This document shows positions 21,150 to 33,449 of a DNA stretch of 64,000 nucleotides, one piece after another. The position numbers were made by a program, and so were the translations under genes. Where the stretch lies: assembly GCA_023213395.1 (NCBI GenBank), contig CM041465.1:28899741-28963740 (forward strand). The letters are read 5' to 3'. Under the pieces are notes generated by a model. That model did no database searches and had not been told where the DNA came from. It was given only the letters and a program-made list of their open reading frames with translations. Within the stretch, counting starts at the first letter, position 1, and each line of letters begins with the position of its first letter. Source of the stretch: Cycas panzhihuaensis (Eukaryota; Cycadophyta).

Positions 21150-22480
21150 ATGGATAGTGGATCATGGACATAGGAGCAACTCAACATATGACATGCAATC
21201 GTAGTCTATATCAAACATTTGACTCAAATGTTCATGAAGTTGTTTACATGGATGATAAATCACAACAACCTGTTAAAGGAATTGGCAACATTCGCCTGAA
21301 ACTCCCAAGCTTAGAAGATTTTATATTGCTTGATGTCTTATATATACCTAATCTCAAATAAAACCTACTCTCTTTATCCACACTTGTTTCTCATGGATTT
21401 GATCTAAGTGTAACCAGAAATGACCAGACTCTCAAGGTCATTCACCCTCCAACTAATCAAGTGGTTTTGACTGGACATCTCTCTGGCAAACTCTTTCGAA
21501 TGAATGACTCTCCATCTTCTGAAGCCCATTGTGCCCAAAGCCCTTATGCCGATGAAGAATTTGCATTTAATTCCATCTTAGCCCATCCAACATTTTCACT
21601 AGAAGCTCTTTGGCATACTCGCATGGGCCATGTTCACATTGATAGACTTAGAGATCCTTCTAACACTCTTCCAAACCTTCCAAAGTTTTCCTTTAAGCCC
21701 TTTAAATGTAAAGCTTGTATCACTGCCAAATCTCATCGACAACCCTTTCCTAAAAGTCAGCGAAAATTAAGTCATCCATTACAATTAGTACACTTTGATT
21801 TGTATAGGCCAATGTCCATTCCTTTACTGAAGGGCAAGCTATATTATATCTCTTTCATTGATGATTTCACTAGAAAAATATGGGTAGCTTTTCTACATAA
21901 GAAAGATGAAGCATTCTGTATATTCAAGGAATTTAAAGCCCTCACTAAAAAAGAGTCAGGTTATCAACTCAAATATCTTTGAACTGATAACAGTGGAGAA
22001 TATACCTCACATGAGTTTGAAACCTACCTTCAAGACAATGGCATCAAACAACAAACAATAGTAGCAAGTACGTCATAGAAAAATGGAGTTGTTGAGTGCA
22101 TGAATAGGATAATCATGAACATGGTCCATGCTATGTTAATATATAAAAATGTACCTGCCTATCTATGGGCTAAAGCAATCTGGATAGCTATTTATTATAT
22201 CAATGTTATTAGCCCATCAAAGGAAGTACAATCACCTAATGAAAAATGGACAGGATAAGCCCCCATAGTTCACTACTTTAAAATTTTTGGCTCTACATGT
22301 TATGCCCATATTCTAGATGCAGATCAAAATAAACTCCAGCCAAGGGCACTTAAAGGCATGTTTGTTGGATACCCTATGGATAAGAAAGGGTATAAGGTCT
22401 TCATACCTTTACAACAAAAAATCATCATTACCAGAGATGTCGTTTTTGTGGAGACAGAGGATTGGTTACTTAAATTATAC
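21150..22480 (+). pseudogene. pol: E3 protease, GAG-pre-integrase and integrase
   Basis: The protease active site at about 21160 reads WIMDIGATQHMTCN, with I in place of the usual S of DSGA. Open pieces 21164-21361 and 21461-21982 (173 codons) hold LWHTRMGHVHIDRL (pre-integrase), CKACITAKSHRQPF (zinc site end), VHFDLYRPM (first integrase acid) and FIDDFTRKIWVAFL. The core goes on with TDNSGEYTSHEF, then KNGVVECMN with the catalytic E, and YLWAKAIWIAIYYIN. After 22358 comes the C-terminal FVGYPMDKKGYKVF. Stops at 21360, 21981, about 22077 and 22258 break it. Confidence 0.87.
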
Positions 22481-23010
22481 TCCATAGTACCCTCACACTG
22501 CTACAATAATGTTATCAAGTATGATGTTCAAATTTCAAAATTTGGGGGGGGAGGGACAAACATAAATTACTCCAAATGTTGGAAGCTGATAATAGAGCCT
22601 TGGAGGATACAAGTTGTGACTATGAACTGATGAGTACACATCTAGCACCATCTTTTGAAGATAGCAAAGTTGACAAAGGCAAAGCTATTATAGAAGAACC
22701 ATCCTCTCCACCTTTAGTTGACAAAGGTAAAATAGTGGTAGAAGGACCATCTTCCTCAGGTACATCAACATCCTCCTCACAAAATAATCATTTTAACAAA
22801 TATGATGAGAACCAAGAAGTTGGGGAAATGAGGACATCATTCCCAACTCAAGGATCTCAAGAAGCCTGCCAACTCAATAAGGACATATGACTAGATGAGG
22901 TGGGAAAAATTGGCACTCGAAGTGCCCATAGAGGAATGATGCAGGAATCATTATGTACTGAGCTTGAACCAACATAATTGAACCTTACTCTTAATAAAGA
23001 GCCCTTAACG
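22481..23010 (+). pseudogene. pol: E3 integrase-RT linker
   Basis: Low-complexity linker typical of copia polyproteins, with a repeated DKGKAIIEEPSSPP / DKGKIVVEGPSSSG unit (about 22670-22765) and serine-rich sequence. 22576-22890 is open over 104 codons. A run of eight G at about 22543 marks the frame change between the upstream and downstream pieces. No catalytic function is expected here. Confidence 0.65.
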
Positions 23011-24420
23011 TACCAAGAAGCTGTAAAGCATACAGCTTGGAGAAACGCCATGAATGAAGAGTACTAATCTCTTATCAAGAATGGTACATAGGAGCTCGTT
23101 GATCTACCACTTGGCAGAAAGGTAGTTCAAAATAAAGGGGTGTTCTAAAACAAATATAGATCAGATGACACCCTTGAAAAACACAAGATGAGGTTAGTAG
23201 CTAAAGGATTTACACAAAGGGAAGGTATCGACTACACTGAAGTCTTTGAACCTACAACTAAGTGGCCTACAATTAGAACTCTTATGGCCTTGGTTGCTCA
23301 ACAGGGTTGGAAAATCCACCAACTCGATATTAAGACTACGTTTCTCAATGGAGATATTGAAGAAGAAATTTATATGGCTCAACCAGAAGGATATGAGATT
23401 AAAGGTCAAGAGCATAAGGTTTGCAGGCTCAAAAAGTCCTTGTATGGCCTTAAACAAGCCCCTCACGCTTGGTTTACCAAGTTGTCTAAAAGGATGAGGT
23501 GACTTGGATACGAGGTTTGTGACTATCAAGACATTGATGCAACATTGTTCATCAAATTCCATAAGGATAAAGTCACTTATCTCATAATCTTTATGGATGA
23601 CATGCTAGAAACAAATAATAGTAAACAGGCAATAAATCAGCTGAAGAAAGACCTTGGCAAAACGTTCAAATTGTCTAACCTTGGTTTAATGAAATATTAC
23701 TTAGGAATTGAAGTAACACAAAAAAATGGAAAATTTTTCCTCTCCCAAGAAAAATACATCAACGATCTTCTAACCAAGTTTCAGTTAGAAGATACTCGAC
23801 CAGTGATGTTACCTATGGACCCTAACACCAAACTCTCAGCTGAAGATGATACTAGGGAGGGAGGCACAACACTCTATAGGAAACTTGTAGGTAGTCTCAT
23901 CTACACTACTAATACAAGGCTAGATATTATATACTCTATCAGCATTCTTGCTCGTTACATGATAAATCCTAAGCAGAATCATTAGTAGGCAACAGTGCGA
24001 GTGTTGAGATACCTTAAAACAACCAACAAATATGGTCTGTTGTATAAACCTAATTTAAACATCAAGCTTTCTGCATACACAGACTTAGACTTTGTAAGAG
24101 ATAAAGATACAAAAAGATCTATGTCTGGGTATATAACGTTTCTTAGAACAGCACCAATATCATGGAGATCTAGACGATAGAAGATAGTTGCAGACTCAAC
24201 TACTGAAGCTAAATACATTACTACTTTTAAGACTAGTAAAGAGGTAATATGGCTAAGAAAATTATTGGAAACATTGAATATCACCTAAACAAGTCCTACG
24301 AGTCTTCATGTGGATAATCAGTTAGCTATCTGCATGGCAAAAAATCTTGTATTTCATGATCATACCAAACATATAAGTATGAAATTCTACAGGATTAGGG
24401 AACTTGTTCATGACGGCACA
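23011..24420 (+). pseudogene. pol: E3 reverse transcriptase and RNase H
   Basis: RT begins with AWRNAMNEEY (about 23037). It continues RLVAKGFTQREGIDYTEVF, HQLDIKTTFLNGDIEEEIYM, CRLKKSLYGLKQAPHAWF and then FMDDML (about 23593) where copia normally has YVDDML; the two catalytic aspartates remain. RNase H follows at 23995-24420 with LSAYTDLDF (first D), MSGYITFL, ADSTTEAKYI (E) and LHVDNQLAI (D). In-frame stops at about 23066, 23090, 23147, 23500, 23984 and 24178 inactivate it; several are one transition from CAA, TGG or TGG. Together these domains would copy the RNA and remove it. Confidence 0.9.
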
Positions 24421-24479
24421 ATTCAATTGGATTACTACCCCACAGTAGATTAAGTGGCTGCTATCTTCACCAAACTACT

Positions 24480-25003
24480 GTAAAGGGTGAAGTTTGAATA
24501 GTTCTGAAGGTAGCTCATCCTTAGGGCCTCCATCTTCGATTAATCAAAGAAGATGGCAATAGGATCATCATACTCTATTCTCTTCGTGAAAATCCCTTAT
24601 GGGCACGAAAGAATAAGAGTAAGTCACTGCTCTATCCTCTTTGTGAAAACCCCATGTGGGCATAAAAGGATAAGGATTATACTTGTTTTGAAAAATAAGA
24701 ACCTATGAAAACCCAAAAAGGCATAGGGGATGACCAAACAGTATATGGAGACTTAACAGATTAAGCTGCATATTTAAGCTACTTGGCTATCAAGCTACAT
24801 CAAAGAGCTACCTTAGCCATTTTGATTTATAAAAGGGGCTATAGATCTTAGAAACTTCATGGGTTTTTATTCCTCATGAGGGTTTTCCTACAAAAGTGTT
24901 ATTTAGAATTTCAATGTAATAATGAGGCTCAAATGGAGACCTCATAGAATAGATTTTCTGAAAATGACCTTCCACCATTAAGGTGGGGATTGCAAGAGCT
25001 TAA
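24480..25003 (+). other. E3 3' untranslated region with direct repeats and polypurine tract
   Basis: Two imperfect units, 24570-24615 and 24630-24675, share a TCTAT-CTCTT-GTGAAAA core and GGGCA-AAAG end; a weaker third occurs near 24712. The region ends with AAGGTGGGGATTGCAAGAGC, the likely polypurine tract, four bases before the right LTR. Confidence 0.65.
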
Positions 25004-25302
25004 TGTATCAAGCTCATTTGTGTAGATTAATTGTATGACCTTATGATATATTATTAGCATTAGTCTCTTAATGAAATATACTTTATGTACATTTAGATGT
25101 AATTTCGAGTTTATGTCATTAGGCGAAAAAATCGTAACCCTAATGCTCACCCTTAATAATAAAAGGTAAAATCTTAAGGAGGGAGTCATTATTCATTCTC
25201 ACCTCCAAGTTTGCTCTCATATCTTGTTTTATCTTCTTTTTTATTCTCCATTTCCATTGTGTGCATGTGAGTGATTTATCTCCTAAATCTATCCTTCCTT
25301 CA
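25004..25302 (+). repeat. E3 right LTR (299 bp)
   Basis: Same ends and length as 17721-18019. It is followed by ATAGGGCTCAGAG, which has no match at the left flank. Confidence 0.93.
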
Positions 25303-27847
25303 ATAGGGCTCAGAGAAGATCTAATAGGAAGCTCAAAAGATACTTAAAGGACCATCTTTACCTAACTCCTAAGAAGAAGTCTTCACCTAGTAGTGTCATT
25401 TACCTTAGTGAGAGTACGTACGACGAAAGGAGTGGATGTGAAATGGGGTGATAGAATCTACCAACCTACACAACTTGATGAAGAAGTCCTAAGTTTGGAG
25501 TTGCACTTACAATATCCTCAAGATCCTTCATAGGGACTCCTCTCTTATAATCAGTTCAACTTTTTGATTTTTACTAATATGTAGGAGAGGGTAAGCTAAT
25601 GGAAATAATAGTTTATCTTATTTGTGTTTCTAGGTTTTGATATTATTGTAAGGATGCAAAGCCAAAAGAGAAAAATGATACAATCAAAGAAACCACGAGA
25701 CCAAACTCACGTCAATCTTTTTATTTTTATTTTTTTCTTTTTTATAATGGAATCTCAAACAAGCACACTAGAAACTATGCATGCAAGTCCTTTTTTGTTG
25801 CTTTTTTAAACAAACATACTAGAAAATATGAATGTAAGTCCTTTTTATTGCATGTAAGATAAAGAATGCAAACGTAACTATGAAGTGGCTTTCCTACATG
25901 TAATATGCATGATTCATTTTAAGAGAGATGATGTCATCCAAACAAAATCTAAAAATATTTACATAATCTTTATACAAATTTCTTTCCAAAAGAGATTAAT
26001 CTACATGCAAGACTAGCTAATATGCTCTAACCTTGATGCATGCAACTAATTCTTTTAAAAAATGATGAAATAATTCATAAAAAGAGAGAATTTTAAAGGA
26101 AACTACTACTATTTTATGATGATTTTCAGACCTATGAGATGATGAATAAGTCATAAATCTAAACAATAATCATGTATGTAAGATCAACCAAAGGTTCTAT
26201 CACAATTGGAGTAGTAAGATATCCAAAAGGAATCCTTGAACCCAATATAAAAGTTAAAAATTAGAAATATTCTAACCAAACAACACTATCAACTTTTGAT
26301 TTTCAAGATACAAAAGCTAACTTGAAAACAAAAGTGCATGTAATGATAAATCCAAGACTAATATTCCTTTCCTATTGTAAAGAGCACCTTAGAATGACAG
26401 TTTTCTTTTCACTTGACTAACTTTTCTTACACACATTCCTTTAAAACAAGAGTAAAGAAGGAAACAACTACAATCCAAAGAGGCTAAATAAGAGCTAAAC
26501 AATACTAAATAAGAGTAGCAATCTAATTGAAATATAAGCTACTATGAAAGAGTGGGAAGGAGTAGCTAGATGTATAGTGGAGAGATGACCATGGCCCACT
26601 CTAGTCTATCCTTAAGGAACCCCATAAAGGGTAGATCTTTCAACATATATTTCAATTCCAAAAGTCCAAACAACAATCCAACAATAATTAGCCAATGAAA
26701 AGAAATAATTTTGAGCTAAAATTACCTTCAAGACAATATGAAACAAGCTTGAAAGTCAATAGGAAAGATCTTATTAAATCCAAAGAAGTTTAAAGTAAAA
26801 ATTGATGAAGATCCAAAGAGATGAAAGCTTAGACCATCAATAATTGAGGAGTGGTAGTACAACAATAAAACTTCTTTGAGATTTCACCTAATAACTTCGA
26901 AAAATCAAGTCTCTAAAAACCACAGTAGTAGTCCTCAAGAATACTCCAAGAAGTTCACAAAATCTCTCAATCAAAGAGCAAAAATCACTTCTTCCTCTCT
27001 AATTCTCAACTTTCTTCACTACTATCTCTCTCCCTTCTATATAAAAAACTATGATCAATAATCCTTTTATAACACATCTGGGTATCGAGAGAATCAAATC
27101 CCACCAAATCTGGCTGGTGGCATACAAAATGTTAGTGCACTAGCCGAGTTTTGCATGCATGTAGTAAAAAATGTGGTGATTAGTTAGGAGGAAAAAATAA
27201 CTCATTAAAAAGGTCAAAAAATGATTTTTATTGATAAATTAAGGCATAAATGACTTTATTAATGAGGAGAGAGGCCCAAAACATAATGAAAATGATAAAC
27301 ACAAGCCTAAAAATGATAAAAAATTAGGTGAAATCAAGTATAAAAATTTTAAAAATAACAAACTTTGAAAGAAGCATAGGGTTAAGTTAGTCATAAGAAA
27401 ACTTTGTTGCCATAGTTTACATCATCAGTAGAATGATAGTAATACCTATTACATCATCATTCATTATGTTTGATCAATCAATAATCACAGACCATTTTAA
27501 CAAAATAAGGCTAAATCCATTAAGTAGAATCAACATATATCAGTCACTACCAATAAAACCATATAACATGCATCAATTTACCAAAATAATCCAAATACAA
27601 CTAAGGAGGCTAAGTTTTGGTGAAACATTTTTCCCCTTGGCACTTGAGGCTTATATTCTAGAAAGAGACATAGGATGGTAAGAGGTGATAATAGTATGAG
27701 TATTCGTTGCTCTAGAGAAAGTGATATGGACTAATGAAATGTATAGATGATGGGGTATTATTTTTTATAGTGGAATGAAATCTACACTACAACTTAATTA
27801 TGAAAACTCTATTAGTAGAGTTACTTAAAAGGACTAAGTAGTCTTAA
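25303..27847. other. AT-rich DNA without recognisable genes
   Basis: Short random frames only. A pyrimidine-rich stretch with TATATAAAA near 27036 could be a TATA-like site but has no associated frame. The stretch around 27612-27642 resembles 12318-12352. Nothing else was identified. Confidence 0.5.
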
Positions 27848-27995
27848 CCAAAAGAGGTGTCATTCGCATTCCCTGCCCAAAAGGACTAAGCATCTATCAA
27901 ATTAGCCAAAAAGACTAGGTATTAACCACATTACCCAAAAAGGGATGGGTATTCAACTCCATTATCTAAAAGGATAGGGTATTCAACTCATAACA
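27848..27995 (+). repeat. Degenerate tandem repeat, period about 30 bp, about five units
   Basis: Units share CCAAAAAGGACT or a close variant, then GGTATTCAACT or a variant, for example at 27876, 27906, 27936 and 27967. Divergence is high, so the array is old. Confidence 0.7.
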
Positions 27996-28188
27996 TTACT
28001 ATGTTTATCTTCTCACTTAAAAGCACTAGGATCATATTGTTATCAAAAACTTACCTAATGCCCACAAACTAGATGGGACTTTCACCTTCAAATAAATGCT
28101 ATCTACTGCCCACAAACTGGATGGGCTTCTAATATATATCTAGTCATAGTTTATCTCTTATTAACCAAGTATCAGAGGGAAGTCTTTT

Positions 28189-28510
28189 TGCCAAATCAAA
28201 AAGGATAGATTATCATAGTTTAAGTTCATTAATATGTGACTTTTTAGAGCAAAATCTTTTTGTTAGGGCAAAAAGGATGGACTATCATAGTTTAAGCTCA
28301 TTAACAGGTGACTTTTTAGAGCAAACCCATCATAGTTTAGCCTCGTTAATGGGGTGAGGGCATTTAGAGGATGATTATCATCTTTTAACCTCATTAACAA
28401 TTGACTTCAAAGGGATCCCTGTTATAGTTTAGGCTCATTAACAAGTATGTAGGTCTCAGAGCAAGGTCTTGTCATAGTTTATACTCATCAATAAGGAAAT
28501 GGAAGGCCAG
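28189..28510 (+). repeat. Degenerate tandem array built on an ATAGTTTAGGCTCATTAA motif
   Basis: About six units of 40-79 bp, each with a form of TATCATAGTTTAAGCTCATT followed by a GTGACTTTTTAGAGCAAA-type end (cores near 28215, 28280, 28331, 28389, 28435 and 28477). A related motif occurs twice at 29205-29250 and once in the 3' spacer of each Tat-like element (about 39630, 47470 and, inverted, 63150). Confidence 0.7.
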
Positions 28511-29519
28511 AGTGATCACTTATCTCTAAACCTTTTATCCCCTCTATTCCCATTTATATTTGAGCATACGATGTATTCATTAGTGTGATTTACCCAATGA
28601 AACATGCAATGATTTTTATCATTTTTTACTTTTTCGTTCTTTGATGGTTATATACTTTTTGGGTTTTCCTTGTAATACTATATATATGGTAGTTTAAACT
28701 CATTCTGGAGTAGTATGGTTTAAGAAAGATAAGGTTAGATTCCTAGGAGATAAATAAAAGATTAAAATAGGGTAAGTGAGAGGTTTACTTATTCTATTTT
28801 CATAAGCTTAAAATCATCTAGAATACAAACAGTAATAAGTTTATGAAAGCAGAAGATGGAATAGTATAAATCTCTGTAAAGGAAATCTATATAACTCACA
28901 TCATACTCTTGATAGATTATATAAATATAGGATAATCCCACACTCATATAATATATCATAAAGGAACTAAGTCATTTAGCAAATGAAACTATTCTTACTC
29001 AATGAATAACTAACTACCTGAGTATATTAAATTTTTTGTTGGCTCCTTCTATGGGCAAGAAGTTTTTAGAAACTTGCCCCCTGCCAAGATCCCCCATGGC
29101 TCAAGATTCCCATGTGGGTATATCCCTTTCATATATCTTACTTCAGTCTCATACCTATCACCATAATCTCATAATTACCCAAACCTATAGTCTTACCAAA
29201 CCAATAGTTTATACTCATCACAGAGTGGTAGTTTATACTCATTTCAGAGTGGGGTATCCCCAATTAGAAGAAGTAAAATCAATCAATACAATCATCAAGG
29301 ATTAAAAAAACAAGAGCATCAACTTTGAGATTAAAAGAATGTGGTATGTATTAGATAGTTATTGAGGTAAATAGGGACAATAATGATGAGGCCTGATGAT
29401 GTATAGAAAGGAGTCATGGAGTGTGGACCTTTTACATCCCAACTAACTAATAAAACATAATCTGAGAATTGACATATAAAGTAATAGGCCCAAGGTAAAA
29501 GTAAGAGACATCTAATAAG
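28511..29519. other. AT-rich DNA left of the outer Tat-like element
   Basis: No coding signal. It contains two more copies of the TAGTTTATACTCAT motif (29205-29250). The last bases form the left target of the outer insertion. Confidence 0.5.
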
Positions 29520-29524
29520 GTTCC
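29520..29524. repeat. Target-site duplication of outer element, left copy (GTTCC)
   Basis: GTTCC directly precedes the LTR end TGGACG at 29525 and is repeated at 54570-54574, directly after the other LTR end. Confidence 0.85.
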
Positions 29525-32098
29525 TGGACGCGCTGCTACGGGATAACTACCTAACTGATAGGTGTGGGGGAGAGTGAGTGGTAAAATGATAGAAGGTGGA
29601 ACCTAAAAGGTGAGTAACTATCACGCAGAGTGCCCGTCCGAGCGCGAGTTCGGGATCTGCAATGGAGTATGGCTACTATCAGGTGACCCTTCACCGCTTC
29701 GAACAAGGGGTGAAGGTGCGTAGGGCGAACCTGGGTCAACCTAGGGGCAGGACCCTCCCACCCTTGGGTGGCCAGAAGGGGGAAGAGGAAATCCAAAGGG
29801 ACAGAGTCAAGAGTAAGCCTACACAACCTAACCGGGTACACAAGTGATGCGAGAGGCAAGGCACTTGTGTGGTTGAGGAGAGGAAAAGAAAGGTGGAGAA
29901 AGAGAATTCCTACAACATCCCCTATAGACGGTAAAAGTAAAAATATGTATAACAAAGTAAATGAAATGCAACCAAACATGAAACCAAAATTTCCCCTTTT
30001 ATCTTCCAATGTGTTGATTACTACAGGAAAAATAAAAGGACAAAAGAGGTGGGAAAGTGGGGCGGAACGTGCACCTGGACCGAGGGCGCGCGTGATGAAG
30101 AAGCCTTCTCAAGGAGCACCAAACCGTTCCACGTGGCGCGTTGGATGCGAGGTGTTGCGGCGGGTAGACAAAGGGGGGCTTCCTTACCTTCCCTGGAAAA
30201 TCAAATGTGATGCCAAGAAAGAAAGGAAGCACCAACTAATAAGTGAAACAACACGAAAATATAACAACTACAAAGGTACTACAGAAGCGAGGCTAATCTG
30301 CAGGTATCCTCCACGCTCCCCGAATACCTGCAAGCAAAGGTGGTCTCTCCCTTCCCGGAGGAAGAACACTAACATGCAACACAAAGTTCTAACAATATAT
30401 GCTCAAGTAATGTAAATGTAAACCTAAACATACATGCGTTAATGCCAATCTAACAAGGAAAGTACCCAAGAAAGAGACCAAGGCAAAAGTAAATGATCAG
30501 TAAGCCTCGAAGTGGCCTACCTCCCGCAAATGATGCTCTAACCTCCTCTCAAGAGCCACGAGGTAGCAAGGATAAAGTCAAGAGCAAGGGCTGGAAAATG
30601 ACAGCAAAAGGGCAAGGAGAGGCCCAAGAAAACCTGTAGGCAACCGGATGCTATGAGGAGCAAGCCAAGGAAGAAAGGTGAAGCAAAAAACCAGCGGTTG
30701 GGACTTATGAGTGATGCCCAAACCTGAGCAAAAGGCCCCAAATCAGCGCTGCAACTTGTGACAGCGATGGTTTGGGCAACCAAAAGGAGGCCTTCAAACC
30801 CTTATTTGCAAGCCAAGGGCAGCACGGGGCGAGAGGGAGGCTTTGGAGGGCTTAGAGCCGCTTAGGGAGTGTGGAGGGTGGTACGGAATCCACCCAGCTC
30901 CTCTCCAAAACCTATGCCACCCCTCAACGCCGCTGCCTTGAGCAAATGCAGGCAAGAAGCATAGAAAGAGTGATATGACATCCCACAAAAGGAAGGAAAG
31001 CTAATCTTGCAAGATCAAGCAAAGAGCAAGCTAGACTGAGCATGAATATCACAAAAAATAATGTAAAACCAAGAGTACCTGAGCAAGGGAGGCAAGGTCC
31101 GCCTCAGCCAAAGAACAGTGAAGAGGGGCTGAGAAATCAGCCCAGATCTGAAGCACAGTAGGTTTGAGACCCTGCTAAGGAGATGTGAGAGGAAACACCT
31201 GCACTTGGGAGCACTTACGGACTGCCTGAGCAAAGATCGACTGGAAAACACTCCAAAGAGGCCCTCCAAGGTGTTTGAGGGTCGGGAGAATGTCTCACCA
31301 CACCTAAGGAGAGTCAGGTGTCAAGGAGGACGCCGGTCCAAGAGCGTGAGCAGTAATGTAAGAGAAGAGCAGAGCAGGATGATGTTTCCTTGAGAGCAAT
31401 TCCAAAAGTGAGCCAAAGAAATCCTTGAAAATGAGCCAAAAAGGGCTTAAGTACTCGAGCAAAACCCTAAAGCGGGCGATTAGGGCGCAGCTGGAAGAGA
31501 AATAAGGCGTGAGCCACGTGGCAGTTTTGCAATAAATGCGAAATTGCCACGGCGGATTTTTAAAAACAACCTGAGATATCGTCATTGCCGAATTTCGCAG
31601 ATCACAGATATTCCCAGATCGCGAAAATTCCAGCGGTATGCACCTAGAGCCAAAAATGGGCCCCACCAGCCAGTCTAGACTGGGGGCAAATGACCGAAAG
31701 GGCAAAAAAAAGGGGATTAGAACACCTACCTGGGGGTACACAAGCCAACAAACGGGTCCAAGGGAGAAAAAATAGGGCTCAAATGGGGTGGCAAGTTGAC
31801 CAAACGATGATGAGTCATCACACAAGTGGAGGTGGCGCAAACCTAGTGGGTCCTCGAGTAAGGAGGGTAGATGCGGGAAGTAACGCGGGCACCAGGGTGC
31901 CACACTCTCTAGGAGTGTGCCCCTATTATAGTTGTCATAGGCTAAAATAAGTGTGGGCAACAACAAGGTCACCCACAAACCGCACACATGCAGACATGCA
32001 AGCAAACATCCATCAAATGAAAGCGATGATAATCCAAGAAACATACCTGCACTTACCTGAGTCGGTAATTCCGTATCCATTCCCGGAAGCTAGGAACA
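29525..32098 (-). repeat. Outer element 3' LTR (2,574 bp)
   Basis: On the minus strand it starts TGTTCCTAGCTTCCGGG (32098) and ends GCGCGTCCA (29525). It is near-identical by eye to 52003-54569 over long stretches, for example the region around 30690-30800 versus 53160-53270. Long open frames over it (for instance 32080-31304 minus) are not kept in the other LTR copies and are not called as genes. Confidence 0.88.
31462..31522 (-). promoter_or_regulatory. LTR promoter-like boxes (telo-box and G-box) in the outer 3' LTR
   Basis: AAACCCTAA at about 31462 and GCCACGTGGC at 31513 lie about 45 bp apart. The same pair occurs in all five Tat-like LTRs: near 37520/37567, 45908/45956, 53939/53991 and 56581/56531 (reverse order on plus). 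CACGTGGC is the G-box/ABRE core and AAACCCTAA the telo-box of plant promoters. Promoter function is an inference from conservation and position. Confidence 0.45.
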
Positions 32099-32519
32099 TC
32101 GCCTTGGCGTACAGAGCCTCGCTCGGAAGCCTGGTGCAATGGCGAATGCTGACAACACAACTATCAGTAGCACATGTGTATATAGATATATCAATCAAGA
32201 TCATAACAAGAGGGCAATGGTGCTTGGGTGAGTGTCATGGCGAACGCATGGATACGAAAGCGGTGGTGGAGACAACATAGGGCCATGAGCCACACAGGAA
32301 ACCGACCGAAGAATGAGACAGGTGAGGGGACTGCCCCCACCACAAAGGATGCAAAGGAGAGCATGCATAATCAAGTGAAAGATAAGTAAAGAGTGGGTAC
32401 CATAGTTTTACCTCATTAGTAACCAGGTTTCGAAGGTGCGAACGGATCGCAAAGCAAAGTGACGGATGACCTAGGGCTTGGGTGACAGGAAGGCCAGACA
32501 AGCCTCAAGGATGGTCAGC

Positions 32520-32969
32520 AAGGAGGGAAAGGCGGCGCTCAAGGATGAGGCGAACAAGACTAACTGCCTTAGCGTTGAGAGCCTAAGGGATATGCTGGAT
32601 ATTATCAGAAGTAAAGCGGGCTAGGAGTGATCTGGCAGCAGAAGCAAGAGTCCTCAAGTGAGGGCATTGCACCTAGTAAACCTGGGTGAGATGCGACACC
32701 ACAACTTGAGAGTCGCAAAGCAAGACAATGGATTCGTGATGGAAACGGAGAGCATCAGTGAGGGATTCAATAACAGCTGTATACTTAGCTTCATTGTTGG
32801 TAGCCTCTGGGAGGAAGATCCCAGAGCGGAGGAGATCATGTCTAGAAGGGTTGCGGAGAATCCACGCAGCGGTAGAAGGTCCAGGATTATCGTGGCTTCC
32901 GCCATCGGTAAAGATATAGACGGACATAGGTGACATAAAATCTAAGCAGACAATGGATGGTGAAAGCAA
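32520..32969 (-). pseudogene. Outer element extra RNase H domain (aRNH-like)
   Basis: The minus strand reads SVYIFTDGGSHDNPGPSTAAW (first catalytic D), then EATNNEAKYTAVIESL (E), then LLCDSQVVVSHLTQVY (D), a stop at about 32673, and CPHLRTLAS, NIQHIP and ALNAKA. In the inner copy the last motif reads NAEADSLV, with the fourth acidic residue; here it reads AKAV. This is a plant RNase HI-like fold, separate from the RNase H fused to RT. Tat and Ogre elements are known to carry such an additional RNase H. It lies about 420 bp from the 3' LTR, downstream of where integrase would end. It would remove RNA or primers during reverse transcription. Two stops make this copy dead. Confidence 0.78.
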
Positions 32970-33440
32970 TACTCAAAAAGCAAGCAAAAGATGGCCGTGA
33001 AGGGTAGGAGGACCTAGCAATGAGGTTACCCAGGGTGAGAGCAAGCAACCCAATCACCAGCAGAGGGTGGTCGGAAGGAACAGCCTCCTGGGGCTCCAAA
33101 AGGTCACTTCAGGAAGCGAAACATGCCCCAGTGTGGAGGCATTCTTGGGGACCCCATGAGCGAGAAAGGCCACTAAACGAGTCCAGTATGCACGAAGCAG
33201 GCCAAACGAGTATAAACTCAGGCGCGCACGGGAGTAGCGCGCAAAACGATGCAGAAGGGCTCTGGCAAAAAGCGCGATACTGAGGCACCATAAATGCCCT
33301 TGCAAGGAAGGGCAGAAACGGCGTCGATAAAGCACAATCGGTGACAGGGCCAGAAGGCGAAGGGTGATCAGGACGATGAGACGGTCCCAACGACTGTCGC
33401 AGGACCAAAAATGGAAGAGGTGCCAGTTGGGGCCCCCGCC

Positions 33441-33449
33441 TATATAAGG
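33441..33449 (+). promoter_or_regulatory. Candidate TATA box of the antisense gene
   Basis: TATATAAGG on the plus strand follows a GC-rich stretch, about 690 bp before the ATG at 34131 and with two small candidate introns downstream. It matches the plant TATA consensus. Function is inferred only from sequence and position. Confidence 0.4.

Larger units (their letters stand above)
17721..25302 (+). mobile_element. Ty1/copia retrotransposon E3, full domain order, dead
   Basis: Two 299-bp LTRs (17721-18019, 25004-25302) enclose 7 kb. It has a PBS, a long leader, then gag, protease, GAG-pre-integrase, integrase, RT and RNase H on the plus strand, which is copia order (integrase before RT). Both LTRs have TGTATCAAG and CCTTCCTTCA ends. 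The outer flanks GTTAA and ATAGG do not match, so no target duplication is seen. That may reflect recombination with a neighbouring copy. At least fifteen stops break the frame. Confidence 0.92.

Noticed and set aside
23194-23562. 122-codon minus-strand frame over E3 RT
   Set aside because: It is a shadow of RT; the plus strand has the conserved RT motifs.
27848-28510. CRISPR-like repeat arrays
   Set aside because: The units are degenerate, of variable length and without distinct spacers, and the DNA is eukaryotic.
29768-30415. 215-codon plus-strand frame near the LTR end
   Set aside because: It is antisense within the LTR. The copy at 52113-52514 is shorter and broken, and the composition is that of the LTR.
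31304-32080. 258-codon minus-strand frame in the outer 3' LTR
   Set aside because: Same reasons: LTR sequence, not conserved as a frame in the partner LTR at 53700-54550.
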